DNA from: Fibrobacter intestinalis
Lineage (GTDB): Bacteria > Fibrobacterota > Fibrobacteria > Fibrobacterales > Fibrobacteraceae
Direction of reading: 5' to 3'
Length of the DNA stretch: 42,317 nucleotides
Assembly: GCF_900167415.1 (NCBI RefSeq)
Contig: NZ_FUWU01000026.1
Location: forward strand, 1-42,317
The translations under genes and the position numbers were made by a program. The notes below the pieces were generated by a model. The model was given only the letters and a program-made list of their open reading frames with translations. It was not told the origin of the DNA and made no database searches. This document shows, piece after piece, positions 25,421 to 30,963 of this stretch (positions are counted from its first letter, which is position 1; each line of letters begins with the position of its first letter).

Positions 25421-25476
25421 TTTCAAAATGGCACAAAAGGTTTCAAAACGAAATGATGAATTGATTCGTTTTGAAA
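25421..25476. promoter_or_regulatory. Putative enhancer-binding sites upstream of the sigma-54 promoter
   Basis: A perfect 12-bp inverted repeat, TTTCAAAACGAA at 25441-25452 and TTCGTTTTGAAA at 25465-25476, has a 12-base spacer. A further half-site TTTCAAAATG lies at 25421-25430, exactly 20 bases (two helical turns) from the first arm. The sites lie roughly 55-110 bases upstream of the -24 box, where sigma-54 activators usually bind. Confidence 0.65.
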
Positions 25477-25579
25477 TTTCACTGGGAGCTGACTTCTCAT
25501 TTTTTTCGCTTCTCGCCAAGACGATTGCGCAAAAGCAAAACGGCTGGAAGTCGTTTCTCTTGTGTACAAACCGAAATTC

Positions 25580-25745
25580 AAGGTTAGGGATTAGAGAGAA
25601 GTGATTAGCGACTAGGGATTAGAAGTTGGGGGCCTTCGACCAGTTCGACAAGCGGTTACCGAGCTTGCCGAGGTGCACTAACTAGCGGATTCTGAGCCTG
25701 CCCGAAGGGCAGGGACCGGTTGGGAGTTGGAACTGATAATTGAGT
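25580..25745. repeat. Intergenic mosaic repeat, copy 5
   Basis: This copy reads in the reverse sense of copies 1-3: GGTTAGGGATTAG, GCGACTAGGGATTAG and AGTTGGG, then CCTTCGACCAGTTCGACAAGC, CCGAGCTTGCCGAGG, GAGCCTGCCCGAAGGGCAGG, and GGTTGGGAGTTGGAACTGATAATTG. It forms the first part of a non-coding stretch of about 950 bases between the hsp20 start and the RNase G stop. Confidence 0.7.
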
Positions 25746-25824
25746 GAAAGAAAAAGCCCCGCTTGAAGAAGTTCACCTTCTCGTAACGTAACACATCTTA
25801 TTCCGCCCCAGAATCCAAAATTTC

Positions 25825-26092
25825 CCACAGCAAAGCGTGGCGGGGGATAGGGTGAAGGGAAAAGGGGCTGCCCATGAGTCTTAAGAGTTTTACTCTTTTA
25901 GACGAATTGTCCCTGGAAGGGAGCCTTCGCAAAAGCGTGCAAGGCGAACGTTGCGCCGCAAGCTTGCTTGAAGGCATTACTGAGCCGCAGCCGCGGACGC
26001 AACGCGTCAACTCAGAAGCCCCCTTATCCCTTCCGCCAGCCGCGGCGCTGCACAATTCGCCTAAAGGAAGCGGAGCTTCCAAGGCTCATGGG
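25825..26092. repeat. Hairpin-rich non-coding mosaic element with inverted modules
   Basis: Two copies of a roughly 40-base module lie in opposite orientation, at 25871-25910 (+) and 26052-26092 (-). Each reads CCCATGAG, YCTT, a 6-bp hairpin, T(T)TAG, RCGAATTGT. The hairpins are AAGAGT/ACTCTT and GGAAGC/GCTTCC: four of six base pairs differ and every change is compensated. A second module, a hairpin followed by GGCGG-purines-GGGATA-purine-GG, is also present twice in opposite orientation (25825-25852 and 26020-26050). No convincing protein is encoded. It may be a REP/BIME-like element, a MITE or a structured RNA. Confidence 0.6.
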
Positions 26093-26210
26093 AAAGCGAG
26101 CACCTCGCACTCTGCGAGAAAAAATTCATCTTGTGAAAAGAAATTCTTGTTTTGAAGAAAAAAATTTAATTAAGAGTATTTGGTGGAAGATTATCCATAA
26201 TTCCCAAATC

Positions 26211-26243
26211 AAAAAAAGCCCCGCAGAATTTCCGCAGGGCTTT
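26211..26243 (-). terminator. Terminator of the RNase G gene
   Basis: On the minus strand a 12-bp stem with two wobbles (AAAGCCCTGCGG with CTGCGGGGCTTT) and a 5-nt loop is followed by TTTTTTT. It begins 18 bases after the stop codon. Confidence 0.88.
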
Positions 26244-26261
26244 TGCTGTTTTAATGGAAGG

Positions 26262-27800
26262 CTACACGAAATTGTATTCTTCCGTAATGTCTTCGTCCTT
26301 GTCGTTGAACATGTAGAACTGGCTCGGATACATCTTGTCGTCTTCGACCAGTTCCAGCTGGAGTTCGTGCTTGTATTCCAGGTAGTGGAACATCCGCGCC
26401 ATGTCTTTGCAAAGGAGATCCACCATTTCGGAACTGACGACCATTTTGACCTTTTTGAGCTTGCCTTTGGAGCGGGCGCGCGAGAGCCAGCGGTCGATGG
26501 CGGAAAGGGTCGTTTCCAAACGGAAAACGTGTCCTGTTCCGCGGCAAATCGGGCAGACATGGGTCTTTTCGGTCATCAGGTTGGTGCGCACGCGCTTGCG
26601 GGTCACTTCCATCAGGCCGAATTGCGAAAGCGGCGTCGGCGTAATCGGAGCCTTGTCCTTGCGAATGGCCTTGCGGAATTCCTGGTAAATCGCGTCGCGG
26701 TTTTCCTGAAGTTCCATGTCGATAAAGTCGATGACGACCAGTCCGCCGATGTCGCGCAGGCGAAGCTGCTTGGCGATTTCGTAGCAGGCGTCGATGTTGG
26801 TTTCAAAGATGATTTTTTCCTGATCCTTGCCGTAAACTTTGGGACCCGTGTTCACGTCGATGGCGACGAGTGCTTCGGTCTGGTCAATCACCAGGTTGCC
26901 GCCGTGGGGAAGCGGGACGGAGCGTTGCAGGGAACGGGCGTAGTCGTCTTCGATTTTGAAATATTCGAACAGGCTTTCTTTGGAAGTCCAGAGTTTGACC
27001 TTGTTGATTTTGTCGGAGGACAGCTTTTGCAGCTCCTTGCGAATCGCGATGTATTCGTCGCGGTCATCGACATAGACGTAATCCGTGTTGTCGCTAAAGT
27101 ACTCGCGAATGGTCTGGGCCACGGAGTCGGATTCTTTGAAAATGCAGGTCTCGGCGGGCTGGTTTTCGAAATTGGTTTTGGTTTCTTCCCACTTGGCTTC
27201 CAGTTCGCGCATCTGCTTGGAAATTTCCAATTCGCTTTCAGAGAGTCCGTTGGTGCGGACGATGTAGCCGACATCCGGTCCTTTCAGGCGGCGCACGACC
27301 TTTTTGAATTCCCGGCGCTTTTTGGGGTCGCGTTCCCGCTTGGAAACGCCGATAAAGTTGGTGTTCGGCATGCAGACGAGAAAACGACCGGCAAAGCTCA
27401 GGTGCGTTGTCAAACGGGCACCCTTGGTGCTGATGGGCTCCTTGACCACTTGAACCATAATCTCCTGTCCTTCGTGGAGAATCTGGTCGATGGAAAGTTC
27501 CTCGCCCACGGCTTCGTCGTCGTCCTTGTCCCCATATTCTCGGGAAAGGAGGATGTTGCGGTCGATTGCGTCTTCCTGATGAAGAAAACCGGCCTTTTCA
27601 AGCCCGATGTCGATAAATGCGGCCTTTAGCGCCGGAAGTACTTTTTGCACGACCCCCTTGTAGATATTGCCGAGGACACGATTGGATTCTGCGCTTTCCA
27701 CAACCAGTTCAGCGAGATCTCCACCTTCCATCACGGCAATTCTCTTTTCATAGGGCGTCATGCTGATCAAAATGCCGCGCTTTGAATTTTGGATAGCCAT
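26262..27800 (-). CDS. rng: Ribonuclease G (Rne/Rng family)
   Basis: An endoribonuclease cutting single-stranded RNA, active in rRNA maturation and mRNA turnover. The 512-residue length matches RNase G, without the long scaffold tail of RNase E. An S1-like RNA-binding domain lies at about residues 35-125 (RVLGNIYKGVVQKVLPALKA). Metal-binding aspartates of the DNase I-like domain lie in VAIDVNTG and VVIDFIDM. The zinc-link motif is CPICRGTGHV near residue 420. The ATG at 27800 follows AGGAG with ideal spacing; a farther upstream start would add an unrelated hydrophobic segment. Confidence 0.95.
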   Translation of the reverse strand: MAIQNSKRGILISMTPYEKRIAVMEGGDLAELVVESAESNRVLGNIYKGVVQKVLPALKAAFIDIGLEKAGFLHQEDAIDRNILLSREYGDKDDDEAVGEELSIDQILHEGQEIMVQVVKEPISTKGARLTTHLSFAGRFLVCMPNTNFIGVSKRERDPKKRREFKKVVRRLKGPDVGYIVRTNGLSESELEISKQMRELEAKWEETKTNFENQPAETCIFKESDSVAQTIREYFSDNTDYVYVDDRDEYIAIRKELQKLSSDKINKVKLWTSKESLFEYFKIEDDYARSLQRSVPLPHGGNLVIDQTEALVAIDVNTGPKVYGKDQEKIIFETNIDACYEIAKQLRLRDIGGLVVIDFIDMELQENRDAIYQEFRKAIRKDKAPITPTPLSQFGLMEVTRKRVRTNLMTEKTHVCPICRGTGHVFRLETTLSAIDRWLSRARSKGKLKKVKMVVSSEMVDLLCKDMARMFHYLEYKHELQLELVEDDKMYPSQFYMFNDKDEDITEEYNFV

Positions 27801-28033
27801 TAAAACTCCTAAAAACAAAAAAATCTTTGGGCTTTTGAACAAAGCCCACTGAAATGCAGAAATATAGAATTTCTTTAAAGATGCCTTGGTGATGTCGGGC
27901 GAGTCGCATTGAAAAAAGAGACTTTTGGTCTTCTTGGCTCCGGCATTTTAAAATAGGCGATTGAAAGACTCAAAGGGGTCACCGTCTTTGGGGGACTTAT
28001 TTGAACAAATAGATTCTATATTTCCCATCATGG

Positions 28034-28159
28034 CTGCCTCTAAAAATTCATTTTCTTGTCGTTTTATTCTTTGCCATGACGGCTCTTGTCGCTTGCGCCT
28101 TGACTGGCTTGGCGAAGCATCGCTCTGTCGCTCGCGATTTTTTTCACCGAAGATTTTGA
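28034..28159 (+). other. Possible tiny lipoprotein reading frame without a standard start
   Basis: In the 368-base gap between rng and the ferredoxin gene, one frame reads LPLKIHFLVVLFFAMTALVAC then ALTGLAKHRSVARDFFHRRF and a stop, resembling a type II signal peptide with lipobox LVAC. The only ATG in frame (28076) falls inside the hydrophobic part, and upstream candidates are CTG at 28034 or ATT. No good ribosome-binding site is seen. An A-run at 28042-28046 could hide a frameshift from the ATG at 28030. The rest of the gap holds TATATTTC, a possible -7 box near 28016, and nothing else I can assign. Confidence 0.2.
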
Positions 28160-28168
28160 GGTAGCCGA

Positions 28169-28357
28169 ATGAAAAAGTTGTATCACGATCGGGAAAAATG
28201 CCTGGAATGCGCGGGCTGCGTCGGAGTGTGCGCATCGATGGCTCTGGATATGTTTGGCCTGGATTTGCAAATCGATGATGCGAAATGCGTGCGCTGCGGT
28301 TTGTGCTGCAAGGCGTGCCCGGCGGGAGCGCTGACGCTGCGGGAGGTCGAAGAATGA
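28169..28357 (+). CDS. Two-cluster [4Fe-4S] ferredoxin-like protein
   Basis: A 62-residue electron carrier with two cysteine clusters: CLECAGCVGVC (first, lacking the usual Pro after the fourth Cys) and CVRCGLCCKACP (second). The length and spacing fit bacterial 8Fe-8S ferredoxins. GAGG precedes the ATG. Its stop overlaps the start of the flavoprotein gene (ATGA), so the two proteins are made together and the ferredoxin probably feeds electrons to that enzyme. Confidence 0.92.
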   Translation: MKKLYHDREKCLECAGCVGVCASMALDMFGLDLQIDDAKCVRCGLCCKACPAGALTLREVEE

Positions 28358-29529
28358 AAAAGTCTTCTTATGATGTGCTGGTTATCGGTGCGGGCCCTGG
28401 CGGGAGCGTTGCGGCAAGGAATTTGGCAAAGCAGGGCTTTTCGGTTTTGCTGATTGAAAAGCGGGAAAAAATCGGTTATCCTGTGCGTTGCGGTGAAGCC
28501 AGCACCAAATTGGAACGTCTCCAGGAAGAATTCGGCCCGATTGAACCGGACTGCATCGAAACGGAATTGAACGGGCTCTATGTTTACGGTCCGGGCGGTG
28601 TGGAACTCGACTGCAAAATGCCGGGCGTCGGCGTGATGCTGAACCGCGAAAAATTTGACCCGTGGCTTGCGCATTTGGCCGAGGAAGACGGCGCGGAAGT
28701 CGAGACGAACGCTCGGGCTTCTGCGGTGGGCGAAGTGCAGAACGGCTATCGTACAGTAACCGTGGAAACCTCCCGAGGAACCGAATTCATCCAAGCGAAA
28801 ATGGTCATCGCCGCCGACGGCGTGGAAAGCCGCATCGGGCGCATGGTCGGCTTGAACACCCTCCAGAAACCGGCGACGACTTGCACCGGCGTCGATATTC
28901 AAGTCGAAGGGATTTTGACAAAGCCCGATTACCTCACCTTTTGGCAGGGCGTCGATTACATTAACGACGGCTATATCTGGAGTTTTCCGAAAGAGAAAAG
29001 CAACGTGACGAATTTCGGTGCTGGCTTTTTGATTTCGACAAAATCCGACAAGTGCATAGAAGAAGTGGCGTTCGACTGGCTGAAAAAATTGTTCCCGAAT
29101 GCGAAAGTCGTAGAAAATCACGTAGTTGGCGGACTCATTCCCGTTTCCGGCAATTTGGAACGGACTGTCAAAGACCGCTTCTTGCTTGTCGGCGACGCGG
29201 CGCACCATACAAATCCCTTGACGGGCGGCGGCATTGCGACGGCGATGCGCGCGGGGCTTTTAGCTTCGGCGGTCGTGGGCGACGGGCTTCGCGCGGGGGA
29301 ACTTTCAGAATCGTCCTTGCGCCTCTACGAAAAACTTTGCCGCGAAAACTTTGGGCAAAAGCACTTGCGGTTGATGAAGTTCCGCCGCTTTTTGCTGTCC
29401 CAGACCCGCGACGACCAGATTCGCGTGTATAAACTGATCCGGTCCTATCTCCAGTCGGGCAAAAAATTCATATTCGGAATGCCGTTGGAACTGGCCAAAT
29501 ACGCGTTTCGTTACCTGAAGTTCCATTGA
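28354..29529 (+). CDS. Geranylgeranyl-reductase-family FAD-dependent oxidoreductase
   Basis: A flavoprotein of 391 residues. The FAD dinucleotide-binding motif is VIGAGPGGSVAA (about 10-21), followed by LLIEKREKIGYPVRCGE, where the Cys-Gly-Glu motif is typical of the GGR family. The second FAD motif is FLLVGDAAHHTNPLTGGGI (about 280-298). GGR enzymes reduce double bonds in polyprenyl chains (archaeal lipids, chlorophyll side chains, some menaquinones). The coupled ferredoxin suggests a reduced-ferredoxin donor. In a bacterium of this type a menaquinone or other isoprenoid substrate is plausible but unproven. The start is fixed by the overlap with the ferredoxin stop; the frame is open farther upstream. 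Confidence 0.88.
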   Translation: MKKSSYDVLVIGAGPGGSVAARNLAKQGFSVLLIEKREKIGYPVRCGEASTKLERLQEEFGPIEPDCIETELNGLYVYGPGGVELDCKMPGVGVMLNREKFDPWLAHLAEEDGAEVETNARASAVGEVQNGYRTVTVETSRGTEFIQAKMVIAADGVESRIGRMVGLNTLQKPATTCTGVDIQVEGILTKPDYLTFWQGVDYINDGYIWSFPKEKSNVTNFGAGFLISTKSDKCIEEVAFDWLKKLFPNAKVVENHVVGGLIPVSGNLERTVKDRFLLVGDAAHHTNPLTGGGIATAMRAGLLASAVVGDGLRAGELSESSLRLYEKLCRENFGQKHLRLMKFRRFLLSQTRDDQIRVYKLIRSYLQSGKKFIFGMPLELAKYAFRYLKFH

Positions 29530-29554
29530 CCCTCATTGGCGGGAGTTCTTTTTT

Positions 29555-29660
29555 GGGCGTGCCCCGCTTTCGCGGGTCGGGCTATATTGCTCCAAGGCAA
29601 AAGCCTTTCCGCAACGGAGCCGCAAGCGTCTCCGCCCATCCGGGTAACTATCCCTCACGC
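29555..29660 (+). repeat. Structured intergenic element after the GGR gene
   Basis: Starting 25 bases past the GGR stop, GGGCGTGCCCCGC and GCGGGTCGGGCTATATTGC are followed by hairpins CCCGC-TTTC-GCGGG and AAGGC-AAAA-GCCTT, a GGAG...CTCC stem, and CTATCCCTCACGC. The layout resembles structured intergenic sequences I associate with Bacteroidota genomes; I cannot confirm that by search. No convincing protein is encoded. Confidence 0.45.
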
Positions 29661-29689
29661 AAAATTCGGGCGGGGGAATGCGCCACTCT

Positions 29690-29830
29690 TGTGAACCTGT
29701 CGCCCTTCGATTGGTTCGACAAGCGGTTGCTGAACCCGTCAAAGCATGGTTGCTGAGCCCATCGAAGCACGCCAACCAACGGTTGCTGAGCCTGCCGAAG
29801 GGCAGGGACCGTCAGTCGAAGCATCGCCGA
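29690..29830. repeat. Intergenic mosaic repeat, copy 6
   Basis: At least four tandem variants of GGTTGCTGARCCYRTCGAAGCA are present, ending in GAGCCTGCCGAAGGGCAGG. It lies in the 372-base gap between the GGR gene and the convergent barrel-protein gene. This is the densest block of this motif in the window. Confidence 0.75.
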
Positions 29831-29854
29831 AGCTGTTTTAGCGAATTCCTTTAC

Positions 29855-29882
29855 AAAAAAAGCCCGCCATGCAGACGAGCTT
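29855..29882 (-). terminator. Terminator of the outer-membrane barrel gene
   Basis: On the minus strand AAGCTCGTC pairs with GGCGGGCTT (wobbles allowed) around a TGCAT loop and is followed by TTTTTT. It lies 19 bases after the stop codon. Confidence 0.85.
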
Positions 29883-29901
29883 CCTAAAATAGCGGCTCTG
29901 G

Positions 29902-30498
29902 TTACAGGAACCAGTAGGTCGCGCCAATGGACAGGCGCAGGTTTTGAACATCCGGGGAATAAGAATAGTCTTCTTCTTCGTAATCTTCCGCAATAGAGGT
30001 GAGGCCCAGCATCAAGCGGAAATTGACGTCCAAATTGGGAATGACGGACCAGCCAGCACCCAAAGCGAGGCCGAATTCAAAGGTGCTTATATAGTCGTCG
30101 AGATCTGCTGTAACCTCTACGTCGCCGACTTCCTCTTCGATTTCGGAGGACAAGTTGAATGCGAAGGTGGGACCTGCTTCCAAATAGAATTGCGGAATTG
30201 GGGTCACGCGGGCCAAAACGGGAATTTCCAAATACCATTGGCGAACGGTTGCGTCGTCTTCGGAAACACGGCGGAGGGCGATGTCGATTTCAGGAGTGAC
30301 GGCGAATACGGGAAGAATTTCGATCCCGCCCGTAAGACCGGCGTTAAATCCGAATCCCCAAGGGATGTCTTCGGTGTCATCTCCCCACCAGGTTCCGAAT
30401 GTTCCGGCGGCTCGGGCGCCGAAATGAAATTCTCCGCCGGCAAAGGACAGGGTCGCTGCTACAGCGACCAGGGCGAAAATTTTGAAAATGCGGTTCAT
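29902..30498 (-). CDS. Outer-membrane beta-barrel protein (porin-like)
   Basis: A 198-residue protein with a signal peptide (MNRIFKIFALVAVAATLSFA/G), then alternating polar and hydrophobic beta-strands with acidic loops (EEEVGDVEV, EDYEEEDYSYS) and a C-terminal strand ending in aromatic YWFL. A Phe/Leu-type final strand is what the BAM complex recognises. The size fits an eight-stranded OmpA/OmpW-like barrel without a peptidoglycan-binding domain. AAGGA precedes the ATG. The function is unknown; it is a single gene with its own terminator. Confidence 0.8.
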   Translation of the reverse strand: MNRIFKIFALVAVAATLSFAGGEFHFGARAAGTFGTWWGDDTEDIPWGFGFNAGLTGGIEILPVFAVTPEIDIALRRVSEDDATVRQWYLEIPVLARVTPIPQFYLEAGPTFAFNLSSEIEEEVGDVEVTADLDDYISTFEFGLALGAGWSVIPNLDVNFRLMLGLTSIAEDYEEEDYSYSPDVQNLRLSIGATYWFL

Positions 30499-30649
30499 TG
30501 TTTTCCTTCTGTTTGTGAATTGTTGATTTAGAATCCATTGTTGAAAATAAATGTAGTAAAGCGTAAACAAAAGCGGACCAATTTCTTTCTTTCTTTTTAC
30601 AAAAATCTCTTCTAAAAAATCGATCCCATCGAAAATCGGTTGCTTTAGA

Positions 30650-30860
30650 GTAACTTGTTGTCAGCTATCAGTTGTTAGTTTCCAGTTGTCAGTCCGAATT
30701 GTCTATCTGGCCACTATCCACTATTTACGGATCACTTTTCCTTTCGCCTGGTTTTCTGAACTTAGGTTAGTGCGCTTCGACCGGTTTGACAACCGGTCCC
30801 TGCCCTTCGATAAACTCAGGGACCGCCGGTTGCTGAGCTGGTCGATGCACAGAGAACCAA
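30650..30860. repeat. Intergenic mosaic repeat, copy 7
   Basis: Between the divergent barrel and glgP genes (465 bases) lie CAGCTATCAGTTGTTAGTT and CCAGTTGTCAGTCC, then CGACCGGTTTGACAACCGG, CCCTGCCCTTCGATAAACTCAGGGACC and CCGGTTGCTGAGCTGGTCGATGC. The remaining part of the gap holds the glgP promoter region (30888-30932) and the AT-rich leader of the barrel gene. Confidence 0.75.
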
Positions 30861-30887
30861 ACGCCGTCGTTGCCCGATTTACAGCGC

Positions 30888-30932
30888 AAATGCCGTTTTG
30901 TAAACGGCATTTTAAGAAATTTTCTATCTTTG
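30888..30932 (+). promoter_or_regulatory. glgP promoter region with overlapping palindrome
   Basis: A perfect 11-bp inverted repeat (AAATGCCGTTT, loop TGT, AAACGGCATTT; 30888-30912) is followed by TATCTTTG at 30925-30932, matching the Bacteroidota-type TAnnTTTG -7 element. The palindrome covers the region where the upstream promoter box would lie, so it may be an operator. No T run follows it on the plus strand, which argues against a terminator in that direction. Confidence 0.5.
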
Positions 30933-30963
30933 GGGAAAATTTAAAACTTTGCAAAGGTGACTT

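Noticed and set aside
25798-26155. Reading frames of about 93 codons on both strands within the hairpin element
   Set aside because: They follow the repeated modules and hairpins rather than codon bias, and have no family resemblance, so the stretch was treated as non-coding.
25740-26160. RNase P RNA, tmRNA or 6S RNA in the 25.8-26.1 kb gap
   Set aside because: None of the conserved core sequences of these RNAs was found on either strand, although the stretch is hairpin-rich.
25968-27629. Plus-strand open frame of 553 codons opposite rng
   Set aside because: It is antisense to a clear RNase G and its Phe/Val/Asp-rich translation has no family features. Its first part runs through the hairpin element.
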